This document shows, one piece after another, positions 24,830 through 33,519 of a stretch of 45,263 nt of DNA (positions are counted from its first letter, which is position 1; each line of letters opens with the position of its first letter). The translations under genes and the position numbers were made by a program. Below the pieces are notes generated by a model. That model saw only the letters and a list, made by a program, of their open reading frames with translations. It was not told where the DNA came from and made no database searches. Origin of the DNA: Caloramator proteoclasticus DSM 10124 (GTDB lineage Bacteria > Bacillota > Clostridia > Clostridiales > Caloramatoraceae); NCBI RefSeq assembly GCF_900129265.1, contig NZ_FQVG01000016.1, positions 1 to 45,263 on the forward strand, written 5' to 3'.

Positions 24830-26176
24830 TTATTTTCCTGACACATTGAGTTCTTTAATTATAATACTTGGACTTCCATAACTTCCAAGTCCAACTGGGA
24901 GAGCAAGTTCGAAGTCAGAAAGTACCTCCTCTATTTCATTTAAAACGTTATAGAAATTACCTGCTACTGTTATCTGTTCAACTGGTTTTGTAATTTTTCC
25001 ATCTTCCACAAGGTATCCCTCTGCCGCAAGTGAAAAATCACCTGAAACAGGATTTGCCCCAGAGTGAAGCCCTTGGAGGCTTGTTATAATAAGGGCCTTT
25101 TCTTGCATTTTTATTGCTTCTTCATACCCTAAAGTACCCTTTACAATATACATATTAGTAGGTGCAACTACTACCGGTGATTTATAGGTTGATTTAAATC
25201 CATTACCAGTTGATTTTACTCCGTCTTTTTTGGCTGTCTTTATGTCATAAAGAAAAGTTTTTAAAACACCATCCTTAATAACTTCCTTTGTATATGTTTC
25301 AACACCCTCATCGTCAAAGGAGCAGCTTAAGGGTGCGTCCTTTAAAAACGGGTCGTCTAATATGGTTATTTTATCTGATGCAATCTTTGTGTTTAATTTT
25401 CCCTTTAAAAGCGAAAATCCCTTCTGCACTGAATCTGCTGAAAAAATTGATGAAAATGTTGCAAGTAGTGTTGCAGCTGCATCACGTCTTAGTATTACCT
25501 TATATTTTGCTGATGGTATACTTTCTGCACCGAGGGAATTAATAGCCTCGTCACAGGCCTCTTTTACTAATTTTTCGAAGTCTATTTTATTGTAGTTAGT
25601 TGTTACCTTAAAGCTGCTTCCACTTTTTACATCATCCTTATCCTTTGCAACAACTGCAATGTATGCTACACCTACACCACCCTCTTCTTCTAAGTTAAGT
25701 CCCTTTGTATTTACTATTTTTCTTCTTCCTTTAGTAGTTTCTACAAGACAGTAGTTTACAGAATCAATCCTTGAATCATATTCCTTTGCTCTTTTTTCCA
25801 TAAACATAGCATCATCAATTTTCTTTTTTGCATCAATATCAACATTAACATCCTGTTCAATTTCTTTGTATTTACCTCCTTGATAAAATTCAGGAAGTAC
25901 ATCTGTTTGTGTTTCCTTTGCATTGTTTTTGGCGTTTTTAATCAGAAATTCTATATCCTCCTCCTCAAACTTTTCTGAATATGCATACCCAAGCCTTCCA
26001 TCATAAATAGCTCTAAGGGAAATTCCTTTATTTTTATTTACATTATACTTATCTACCTCTTGATTGTATATATTCACCTCAAAGCTATCAGAATCTATGT
26101 AATATACCTCCATATCACTAAAACCTTCTTCTCTGCCCCTTCTAAAAAGCTCTTCAATAAACTTATTAAGCTCCAT
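24830..26176 (-). CDS. tldE: TldE/PmbA-type protease subunit
   Basis: The 448-residue protein belongs to the TldD/PmbA family and is the partner lacking the metal-binding motif. It opens with ELNKFIEELFRRGREEGFSDMEVYYIDSDSFEV and contains GISLRAIYDGRLGYAYSE, an EEEGGVGVAYIAVV strand and a C-terminal NPVSGDFSLAAEGYLVEDGKI. TldD and TldE form a heterodimeric peptidase that, in enterobacteria, removes the leader of microcin B17 and degrades the antitoxin CcdA; the targets in clostridia are unknown. It follows tldD after 11 bases. Confidence 0.92.
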   Translation of the reverse strand: MELNKFIEELFRRGREEGFSDMEVYYIDSDSFEVNIYNQEVDKYNVNKNKGISLRAIYDGRLGYAYSEKFEEEDIEFLIKNAKNNAKETQTDVLPEFYQGGKYKEIEQDVNVDIDAKKKIDDAMFMEKRAKEYDSRIDSVNYCLVETTKGRRKIVNTKGLNLEEEGGVGVAYIAVVAKDKDDVKSGSSFKVTTNYNKIDFEKLVKEACDEAINSLGAESIPSAKYKVILRRDAAATLLATFSSIFSADSVQKGFSLLKGKLNTKIASDKITILDDPFLKDAPLSCSFDDEGVETYTKEVIKDGVLKTFLYDIKTAKKDGVKSTGNGFKSTYKSPVVVAPTNMYIVKGTLGYEEAIKMQEKALIITSLQGLHSGANPVSGDFSLAAEGYLVEDGKITKPVEQITVAGNFYNVLNEIEEVLSDFELALPVGLGSYGSPSIIIKELNVSGK

Positions 26177-26187
26177 ATTATCACCTC

Positions 26188-27570
26188 CTACCTTCTTCCA
26201 CCAACAGTCATCTTCTTAACTCTAATCATAGGCTGACCTACATTGGCAGGAACGCTTCCACTTACAGAACCACACATTCCCTGTCCTAACTCTAAATTGT
26301 TTCCAACCATATCAATATCAAGTAAAACCTCAGAACCCTTTCCTATAAGTGTAGCCCCTCTTACTGGTCTATCTATTTTTCCATCCTTTATTAGATACGC
26401 CTCATTTACAGCAAAATTGAAATCACCTGTTACAGGATTTACCGAACCACCACCCATATATTTTGCATATAGTCCATACTCTGTTGACTTTATTATCTCC
26501 TCAGGTGTTTTATCTCCTTTTGCAATAAATGTATTTGTCATTCTTGAGGTTGGTGCATACTTGTAGCTCTCACGCCTGCTATTTCCTGTTGGTTTCATAT
26601 TCATTCTTCTTCCATTTAACATATCTATCATATATCCCTTTAATATTCCATTTTCAATTAAAACATTTCTTTGTGTTGGATGTCCTTCATCATCAATATT
26701 TGATGAACCCCAAGCATTCTGAATAGTTCCATCATCTATTGCAGTTACTACCTCTGAAGCAATCCTTTGACCAAGCTTTCCTGAAAATACTGAATGTCCC
26801 TTTGCAACTGATGTAGCCTCAAGGGAGTGTCCACACGCTTCGTGGAATATAACACCTCCAAAACCATTATCTATAACAACAGGCATAACACCAGAAGGGC
26901 AAAGGTCTGCGTGAAGCATTGTTACTGCAATCCTTGCTGCCTCCTTCGCGTGCCACTCTATATCAACATTATCAAAGAATTCAAACCCCATAAGCCTTCC
27001 TGGGCCAAAGAATCCTGTTTGATTTTCATTTCCGTCAGAAGCAACAGCCTCAATAGCCATCCTTGTTCTTATTCTCCTATCCTCTGCAAATAATCCCTCT
27101 GAATTTGCAATTAAAACCTTTTTATCGTTATCTACATATCTAACTGAAACCTGCACTATTTCACTACTATAGCTTTTTGCTATAGTATATGCCTCTTTAA
27201 CCTTTGAAACCTTTTTCGAAATATCAACTGCACTTGGAACTATAGATATAGGATGAGCATTTGTGTAATCAAGCTTGATAAAGTCTCTACTTTCTACATT
27301 TTTAACACCAGTTAATGCATAGGATGCATCCCTTGCTATCTTTAAAAGTCCTTCCCTTGATAAATCATTCGTATATGCATAAATGCATTTAAAACCTGAT
27401 AAAATTCTAACCCCAGCACCATAATCCTTTCCAGACAGTACACTTTCAACCTTACCATCTGTCATATATGCAGTATTTAAATCATTTTGTTCTATGTAAA
27501 TTTCTGCAAAATCTCCACCTGTCTTTAATGCTTCATTTAAAACTTCCTGTAGTATTGATTTTTCTATCAT
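26188..27570 (-). CDS. tldD: TldD metalloprotease subunit
   Basis: TldD is the catalytic half of the TldD/TldE peptidase. The 460-residue protein carries the zinc motif HEACGH (His243, Glu244, His248) and the C-terminal cysteine region MCGSVSGSVPANVGQP. I chose ATG 27568-27570 because GGGAGGTG lies just upstream; an ATG five codons earlier begins inside the same purine stretch. Together with tldE it forms a two-gene operon. No obvious modified-peptide cluster is adjacent. Confidence 0.94.
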   Translation of the reverse strand: MIEKSILQEVLNEALKTGGDFAEIYIEQNDLNTAYMTDGKVESVLSGKDYGAGVRILSGFKCIYAYTNDLSREGLLKIARDASYALTGVKNVESRDFIKLDYTNAHPISIVPSAVDISKKVSKVKEAYTIAKSYSSEIVQVSVRYVDNDKKVLIANSEGLFAEDRRIRTRMAIEAVASDGNENQTGFFGPGRLMGFEFFDNVDIEWHAKEAARIAVTMLHADLCPSGVMPVVIDNGFGGVIFHEACGHSLEATSVAKGHSVFSGKLGQRIASEVVTAIDDGTIQNAWGSSNIDDEGHPTQRNVLIENGILKGYMIDMLNGRRMNMKPTGNSRRESYKYAPTSRMTNTFIAKGDKTPEEIIKSTEYGLYAKYMGGGSVNPVTGDFNFAVNEAYLIKDGKIDRPVRGATLIGKGSEVLLDIDMVGNNLELGQGMCGSVSGSVPANVGQPMIRVKKMTVGGRR

Positions 27571-27608
27571 CCTTACACCTCCCATTATTATATTATCCTA
27601 AATTTTAC

Positions 27609-27619
27609 AGGTAATACCT
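27609..27619. promoter_or_regulatory. Short palindrome upstream of tldD
   Basis: AGGTA-A-TACCT is a perfect 11-base palindrome 39 bases upstream of the tldD start, within an AT-rich region that should hold its promoter. It could be an operator; this is speculative. Confidence 0.3.
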
Positions 27620-27688
27620 ATATATTAACATTTATATTATTTAAATTCAATTATAATGGCAAAAAATAAAAAGGACTTTGCCCTTTTT

Positions 27689-27969
27689 CAGATTGTTGAA
27701 AAAGTTATATATTAATTAGCCCCATGAAGGATTTCTTAGGCATTCGTTCATTTCGCCAAGCAATTCTAAGCTTTTCTTTATTTGAAAAAGTCCTACCCTC
27801 GCGATGCCATCGTCCTGATGGCCGCTCGGCTCGGCACGTCCTGTGCCGAATTACGGACTTTTTCAAAGTCGAAAAGCAATAATTGCTAAAGCTCATGAAA
27901 GAGCCTATTGAAATCCTTTCATGGGGCTTTTTCATACTTAAGATAACAAAATGGTTTGTCAACAATATG
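27689..27969 (+). repeat. Dispersed hairpin repeat, copy 4 (full length)
   Basis: A full copy in the same orientation as copy 2, lying between tldD and the nucleoside kinase gene, both on the minus strand. The left end is CAGATTGTTGAAAAAG; the right end reads CATATTGTTGACAAAC on the minus strand. Terminator-like sequences flank both ends: GGACTTTGCCC followed by a T run on the left and AAGGGCCTTAGCCCTTTT on the right. An open frame of 86 codons inside it is not a gene. It accounts for most of the gene-free stretch 27571-27988. Confidence 0.9.
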
Positions 27970-27970
27970 A

Positions 27971-27988
27971 AGGGCCTTAGCCCTTTTA
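27971..27988 (-). terminator. Hairpin after the nucleoside kinase gene
   Basis: AAGGGC-TAAG-GCCCTT is a compact stem directly after the stop codon of the kinase gene. A similar hairpin with a T tract (AAAGGGC-AAA-GTCCTTT, followed by TTATTTTTT on the minus strand) lies at about 27667-27687 on the far side of repeat copy 4. The original terminator may have been duplicated or split by the insertion. Confidence 0.65.
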
Positions 27989-29647
27989 TTATTCGAAACA
28001 GCTTCCCCCTATAAATTCCTTTATTATAGAATTCTTTGGAATTATATCCTCATCCTCAACTGATATAAAATATTGCAGGAAGGATAGAAGCCTTTTTGCT
28101 TCAATGTAGGCTGGGCTATCCTTTTTAATCTCAAGAAGAAGAGGTTCTGCATACTTTTTAAGTATGCTCATTTCATAAACAAGGGTTGAATTAAACATTG
28201 CATCTGCATCCTCTTGGAATGGGAATATATTTTTCTCTTCTCCTCTTCTTACACTTGGCCAAGACAGGATAGTAGCCTCTGCATTTCTTCCCCTTGAACG
28301 ATTGTCTCTTACAATTCTTCTAAGCAGTCTTACATCCGTTGTGGGTATTCTATTGTGATTATCAATATTTAATTGAGTTAAGGCACTTATATATATTTTA
28401 AACTTATTTTCCCTTGGGATTGCATTTGTTAGCATTTCATTTAGTCCGTGTATTCCTTCAATTACAAGAATAGAATTAGATTCCATTTTATATTTATGTC
28501 CCTTCCATTCCCTTTTACCTTCTATAAAATTAAAGGTTGGAATCTCTACTTCTTGACCATCTAAAAGTAATGCAAGGTGCTTATTAAATAGCTCTAAGTC
28601 AAGTGCATATATTGACTCAAAATCATATTCTCCATTTTCATCAAGGGGAGTTTTTTCCCTATCTACAAAATAATCATCTAATGATATCGGATGAGGCTTT
28701 AATCCTAAAACCCTCAATTGAATAGACAGCCTCTTTGAAAAGGTTGTTTTACCTGATGAAGATGGCCCTGCAATTAATACAATCTTTACCTTATCCTTGT
28801 TTTCATAAATTTTATCTGCAATTTGAGCAATCTTTTTCTCGTGAAGTCCCTCTGCAACTAATATTAATTCATTCATCTCCTTATTTACAACCTTGTCATT
28901 TAATGCACCAACATCTGCAACATCAAGTATTTTTGCCCACTCCTCCGTCTCCTTAAAAACCTTTGCAAGCTTTGGCACATCTCTAAACTTAATTAGCTTT
29001 GTAGGATCATTTTCTTGAGGATAAAGAAGCAAAAATCCTGGATCGTGGAATTTTAAATCAAATAGCTTTAAATACCCTGCTGAAGGCACCATTGGCCCAT
29101 AGAAGTAGTCATAAAGATATCCACATCTATATAAATTTATATAAGCAAGATTTACATATTTTAAAAGTCTTAATTTATCCTTCATTCCATAGTTTTGGAA
29201 TATCTTTAGTGCCTCCTCCTTCTTAACCTTAATCTTTTCAAAGGCCTCATCCGCATCTATAATCTCCTGCATCCTCTTTTTTATAAGTTCAATATCCTTC
29301 TCCTCTATCTTTCTTTCATAGTGTATCTCTCCATATAGAGCCTTATTTAAGGAATGCTCTATAGTAACCTCTGCACCAGAAAATAGATCCTCAACAGCCT
29401 TAATCAATACAAAGGTTAAACTTCTTAAGTATGTTTTTACACCGAGGGGACTTTTTAAAGTTATTGGAAGAACTTCAACATCATAGTGAATCTTTTTAGT
29501 TAGCTCTTCAATTTCTCCATCTACCATTGCAACAACTGGATCCTTAAGGTCTTTTCCTGTCTTTAATATATCAAGTAAACTACTTCCAACATTTGCCTTT
29601 AATATTTCTCCAGTATCCATTCTCTTTACTGTAATTAGTTTTTCCAT
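27989..29647 (-). CDS. TGS-domain nucleoside kinase (uridine kinase-like fusion)
   Basis: The 552-residue protein joins an N-terminal TGS domain (about 1-62), a region like the second additional (editing-type) domain of threonyl-tRNA synthetase (about 65-230), and a C-terminal uridine kinase/phosphoribulokinase domain (about 287-510). The kinase has Walker A GPSSSGKT (294-301), HPISLDDYFVDR and VIEGIHGLNE. The fusion is known as a nucleoside kinase family in Firmicutes and Thermotoga. The kinase probably phosphorylates a pyrimidine nucleoside; why it carries synthetase-like domains is unclear. Monocistronic, with repeat copy 4 just downstream. Confidence 0.9.
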   Translation of the reverse strand: MEKLITVKRMDTGEILKANVGSSLLDILKTGKDLKDPVVAMVDGEIEELTKKIHYDVEVLPITLKSPLGVKTYLRSLTFVLIKAVEDLFSGAEVTIEHSLNKALYGEIHYERKIEEKDIELIKKRMQEIIDADEAFEKIKVKKEEALKIFQNYGMKDKLRLLKYVNLAYINLYRCGYLYDYFYGPMVPSAGYLKLFDLKFHDPGFLLLYPQENDPTKLIKFRDVPKLAKVFKETEEWAKILDVADVGALNDKVVNKEMNELILVAEGLHEKKIAQIADKIYENKDKVKIVLIAGPSSSGKTTFSKRLSIQLRVLGLKPHPISLDDYFVDREKTPLDENGEYDFESIYALDLELFNKHLALLLDGQEVEIPTFNFIEGKREWKGHKYKMESNSILVIEGIHGLNEMLTNAIPRENKFKIYISALTQLNIDNHNRIPTTDVRLLRRIVRDNRSRGRNAEATILSWPSVRRGEEKNIFPFQEDADAMFNSTLVYEMSILKKYAEPLLLEIKKDSPAYIEAKRLLSFLQYFISVEDEDIIPKNSIIKEFIGGSCFE

Positions 29648-29779
29648 AGTTATCCCCCTTTTATAGAGTGTAGTTTATTATATGCAATATTTCATTAAAT
29701 GTTACATTTACAGTTTATTATATTTTACATAAATATTTTGTTTTTTTCTACTTTAGTTTATCAAAAATAATTGCCTCAA

Positions 29780-29788
29780 CATATATTA
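29780..29788 (+). promoter_or_regulatory. Possible SigK-type -10 element
   Basis: CATATATTA fits the late mother-cell -10 consensus CATAnnnTA, 26 bases before the ATG of the beta-propeller gene. No clear AC-type -35 is visible 16-17 bases upstream, so this is a weak call. Confidence 0.35.
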
Positions 29789-29813
29789 TATTGAAAAGAT
29801 AAGGGGGGATAAT

Positions 29814-31727
29814 ATGAAAACCTTTGCTGTATATACAGCTAATTTAAACTCATCCAGCGTAACTTGTATTGACACAACCACTGATAAAGTTATCGCTAAT
29901 ATACCTGTTGGAAGTAACCCCTATGATGTAGTGGCAACCCACGACGGCAGATATGTATTTTCATTAAACTCTGGTGATGGAACTTTAAGTATGATTAACA
30001 CAACAACAAATACTGTAGTATCTACAATAACAGTCGGACAATTTCCTATGTCTGGAGTAATAAGCCAAGATGACCTATTCCTTTATGTAGCCTGTCGTGA
30101 CAGTGAGTATATTGCTGTTGTAAATATCTCAACTCAAACTTTAGTTACTACAATACCTCTTAATTTTAAACCTGTTAGGATGGCTATTACACCTGATGGT
30201 AAATATATATTTGTACAGTGTATAAATGCCTTTAATGTACCTGTAATTGATACAGAAACTCTATCTATTATAAAAAGAATTACTCTTCCTACCTCTTTAA
30301 CCTATACACCAACCGATCTTTTAATGAGTAAAGACGGAAAATATGTATACTTTGTAAGTTACCAAAGGCCTTTTATAGGAATGATATCTGTTGAAACTCT
30401 TGAACTTTTAACACCTTATATAACCTTCACATCAGGAGTATTCAATCCAACATCAATATGTACCTCTCAAGATGGGAAATATGTATTCGTTGCAGGTTTA
30501 AGCAGAACAACTGGTATGATAATGCAGCTATCTACAGCACCTCCTCTTAGAATAATAAAGACCAAATTCCTATTTGCTGTACCCTATAAATACGAAACAA
30601 CTCCAGACTCTAAAAAACTTATTACACTTAATCCAACTTCAGGTAGTATAACAATATTTGATATAAACAATCTTGATAGTAATAAAACAGTATATTTAGG
30701 AGGTTCTTTAACCGATATTGAAATAAGACCAGAATCCAAAATTGCCTACGTTACAAACCAAAGTTTAAATATAGCAATAAGGGTTGACCTTGAACACGCA
30801 AATCCAGTATCTGCACTTCCAACAGGAAACTATCCTATTTCGCTGCACGGTACTTTAATAGAAGTTCCAACACCTTCCTCACTGCTTCTATGTAGAGCAT
30901 TAAAAGCAGAAACAAATGATATAGAACTTACCAAAAATGCAAGTATTAATATAACTATAACACCTACCCTCGACCAAAGTCCTGAAGCTATAATATATGG
31001 AAATATCACTGCCCCAGACAACAATCCTATTGTTAGTGCTTCAGTAAAGGTTCTTACCACCGATGGATATACAATTTATCACGATATAACCGATAGCAAA
31101 GGTTTCTTTACAGGAAGACTTCCTGCGGGGAAATATACCTTAATAGTTGTGTCTCCAGACTACAATTTATCCTATGTTGGGGATTTTATATTAGAAGGCG
31201 GAGAACAGAAAAATTTAAGCCTACTACTAAATGACAATATGGTATCTAAACTTGGTGTAATATTTGGAGAAGCTTTAGGAAGTACACTTGAAGGAATAGT
31301 AAATGGCGGTGCAAATCTTTATAGAAATGAAGATGGAACAGATAGATTATATGTTCACAGTTTCACAAGTATAAACGGAAGATATAGAATAGCATATATA
31401 CCTCAGGGAATATACACCTTAAGAATTGCAGCTAATGGCTATCTCCCACAGGATTCGCTTGTTGTAATAGATAAAGACTATATGGTAATATCCTCAACCA
31501 ATAAACTTTCTAAAGATCCTACAAATCCTCAGGGCAAAATATCAGGTACAGTTATGTATAATGGCGTACCTGTTGATAAGTGCCTTGTTGAAATCTATAG
31601 ACGTGAAGGAGATATGAAATATGTTGTTGCAATAGCTGAAACAAAATCCGATGGTTACTTTGAATTTGGAAGCCTTCCTGCTGGAACTTACTTTATAGAG
31701 ACATTTAAGCTTATTCCTCAAAACTAA
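29814..31727 (+). CDS. Beta-propeller protein with three carboxypeptidase-regulatory-like domains
   Basis: The 637-residue protein begins without a signal peptide. Residues 1 to about 350 are a YVTN/YncE-like beta-propeller (repeated units such as DTTTDKVIANIPVGSNPYDV and PDGKYIF). Three beta-sandwich domains of the carboxypeptidase-regulatory type follow (about 394-475, 480-567 and 572-637), with motifs such as GKISGTVMYNGVPV and GYFEFGSLPAGTY. These domains usually occur in surface proteins. The lack of a secretion signal together with a possible SigK-like -10 suggests spore-surface deposition in the mother cell (inference). It shares its last domain type with proteins at 36900-37670 and 38167-39036. 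Ribosome binding site AAGGGGGG is strong. Confidence 0.82.
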   Translation: MKTFAVYTANLNSSSVTCIDTTTDKVIANIPVGSNPYDVVATHDGRYVFSLNSGDGTLSMINTTTNTVVSTITVGQFPMSGVISQDDLFLYVACRDSEYIAVVNISTQTLVTTIPLNFKPVRMAITPDGKYIFVQCINAFNVPVIDTETLSIIKRITLPTSLTYTPTDLLMSKDGKYVYFVSYQRPFIGMISVETLELLTPYITFTSGVFNPTSICTSQDGKYVFVAGLSRTTGMIMQLSTAPPLRIIKTKFLFAVPYKYETTPDSKKLITLNPTSGSITIFDINNLDSNKTVYLGGSLTDIEIRPESKIAYVTNQSLNIAIRVDLEHANPVSALPTGNYPISLHGTLIEVPTPSSLLLCRALKAETNDIELTKNASINITITPTLDQSPEAIIYGNITAPDNNPIVSASVKVLTTDGYTIYHDITDSKGFFTGRLPAGKYTLIVVSPDYNLSYVGDFILEGGEQKNLSLLLNDNMVSKLGVIFGEALGSTLEGIVNGGANLYRNEDGTDRLYVHSFTSINGRYRIAYIPQGIYTLRIAANGYLPQDSLVVIDKDYMVISSTNKLSKDPTNPQGKISGTVMYNGVPVDKCLVEIYRREGDMKYVVAIAETKSDGYFEFGSLPAGTYFIETFKLIPQN

Positions 31728-31768
31728 TTATTTTTTAAAATTAGTATGAGGACTTCTAAATGCTCATA

Positions 31769-32039
31769 CAGTTTGTTGACAAATCTGTTTGTTAGCTAAA
31801 GTATGAAAAAGCCCCATGAAAGGATTTCAATGGGCTCTTTCATGAGCTTTAGCAATTCTTAGCTTTTCGACTTTGAAAAAGTCCGTAATTCGGCACAGGA
31901 CGTGCCGAGCCGAGCGGCCATCAGGACGATGGCATCGCGAGGGTAGGACTTTTCAAACAAAGAAAAGCTTAGAATTGATTAGCGAAATGAACGAATGCCC
32001 AAGAAATCCTTCATGGGGCTTATAACCTTTTCAACAGCC
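31769..32039 (-). repeat. Dispersed hairpin repeat, copy 5 (full length)
   Basis: A full copy oriented like copies 1 and 3, in the convergent gap between the beta-propeller gene and gltX. It is about 95 percent identical to copy 3 by eye, including both AGGAC-loop hairpins. The flanks TGCTCATA (left) and TATGAGCA (right) are complementary and extend the terminal pairing. The left flank also holds TATGAG...CTCATA, a possible terminator hairpin for the beta-propeller gene. It fills the gene-free stretch 31728-32061. Confidence 0.9.
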
Positions 32040-32061
32040 ATATGAGCACCTCTAAGTACTA

Positions 32062-33519
32062 CTACTCTATATCTTTTTTACATTTTTGTAATCTATACAA
32101 TGTCTCCTCTTTCCCTATAATCTCAAATACATCAAATAGAGGTGGTGATACCTTGGAGCCTGTTACGGCAATTCTAAGGAGCATAAAAAGTATTTTAGTC
32201 TTTGTGTTTATTTCTTCACAAAGTCTCCTCATCTCTTGCTCTAAATATACCTTATCCCAGTTTTGTATCTTTTCTAAGTGTTTTATTGACTCATCTAAAA
32301 GCCTTATTATTTCATCCTTATCTATTTTTTTAATTGATTCTATTATAAAATCTAAGGAATACTCCCTTGGACTTTCATAAAACATCCTAAAGGCATCCTT
32401 TGCCTCATCAAGCCTCTTTAGTCTTTCCTGTTCAACTTCAATTATTCTCTTTAATTTTTTATAATCCTCCTCTGTCTTTTTAAAATAGTCTTGTCCTTCG
32501 ATAAAGGGTAAAATAAGCTCATATAATTCCTCTACACTCTTTCTTCTAATGTAGTGCCCATTATACCATTCAAGTTTTTTAAAATCAAAAACAACATTTG
32601 AATTATTTATATTGTCTAAACTGAACTTGTCTATCATCTCATCTATGTTTAAAAACTCTTGACCATCCTTTGGGTTCCATCCTAAAAGCACTATAAAGTT
32701 CAATACTGCCTCCTTCAAATAGCCCATATCCCTATATTCACCAATATAAAGTGCACCATCCCTTTTTGAAATCTTGCTCCTATCTTCATTTAATAAAAGT
32801 GGAAAATGCACATATTGTGGAATCTTGGCCGAAAGCGACTCTAAAATTAATACTTGGCAGAAGGTATTAGGTATGTGTTCTTGGCTTCTCAAAACGTGGG
32901 ATATATTCATTAAATAGTCATCTATTGCCGTTGCAAAGTTATATGTTGGAACTCCATCTGATTTTCTTATGACAAAATCCCCCATCAAATTTCCATCCCA
33001 CTTAAGTTCTCCCCTTACTGCATCATTGAAGGTTATTATTTTATTAGGAACTTTAAATCTTACAACAGGTTTTAACCCTTTATTTAGTTTGTCCTCTATC
33101 TCTTCCTTTGTTAAATTTCTACATCTTCCTGAATATTTTGGAGGAAGCTTTTGTTCAATCTGCCTCTTTCTTTCCTCCTCAAGTTCCTCCTCACTACAAA
33201 AGCAGTAGTAGGCATATCCTTCATCTATCAATTTTTGTATGTATTTATCATAAATATCTAATCTTTCTGACTGCCTATAGGGGCCATAGGGGCCCCCTAC
33301 ATCTGGCCCTTCATCCCAGTTTATTCCGAGCCATCTTAAACCTTCAAATATCCCCTCCTCAGACTCCTTTGAATTTCTTTTCATATCGGTATCATCTATT
33401 CTTAATATAAACTTTCCATTATTCTTTTTGGCAAAAAGATAATTATATAATGCATTTCTTGCAGTACCAACGTGACAGTTTCCAGTTGGACTTGGTGCAA
33501 TTCTAACCCTAACCTCCAT
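32062..33519 (-). CDS. gltX: Glutamyl-tRNA synthetase
   Basis: GltX charges tRNA-Glu (and in many Firmicutes tRNA-Gln, for later amidation). The 485-residue class I enzyme has the HIGH-type motif HVGT (16-19, in PSPTGNCHVGTARNA), the KMSKS-type motif KISKR (249-253) and a C-terminal helical anticodon-binding domain. Its ATG directly abuts the stop codon of the SMI1-TPR gene, with the ribosome binding site AGGAAGG inside that gene, so translation is coupled. No T-box was seen upstream. Repeat copy 5 follows the stop. Confidence 0.96.
   Translation of the reverse strand: MEVRVRIAPSPTGNCHVGTARNALYNYLFAKKNNGKFILRIDDTDMKRNSKESEEGIFEGLRWLGINWDEGPDVGGPYGPYRQSERLDIYDKYIQKLIDEGYAYYCFCSEEELEEERKRQIEQKLPPKYSGRCRNLTKEEIEDKLNKGLKPVVRFKVPNKIITFNDAVRGELKWDGNLMGDFVIRKSDGVPTYNFATAIDDYLMNISHVLRSQEHIPNTFCQVLILESLSAKIPQYVHFPLLLNEDRSKISKRDGALYIGEYRDMGYLKEAVLNFIVLLGWNPKDGQEFLNIDEMIDKFSLDNINNSNVVFDFKKLEWYNGHYIRRKSVEELYELILPFIEGQDYFKKTEEDYKKLKRIIEVEQERLKRLDEAKDAFRMFYESPREYSLDFIIESIKKIDKDEIIRLLDESIKHLEKIQNWDKVYLEQEMRRLCEEINTKTKILFMLLRIAVTGSKVSPPLFDVFEIIGKEETLYRLQKCKKDIE

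Noticed and set aside
27705-27965. Open frame of 86 codons on the minus strand in repeat copy 4
   Set aside because: Same reason: it is an antisense translation of the repeat arms and tip, without a ribosome binding site or conservation across copies.
1019-32039. The five repeats as a CRISPR array or as complete insertion sequences
   Set aside because: Copies are dispersed over 31 kb, not tandem with spacers, and none encodes a transposase.
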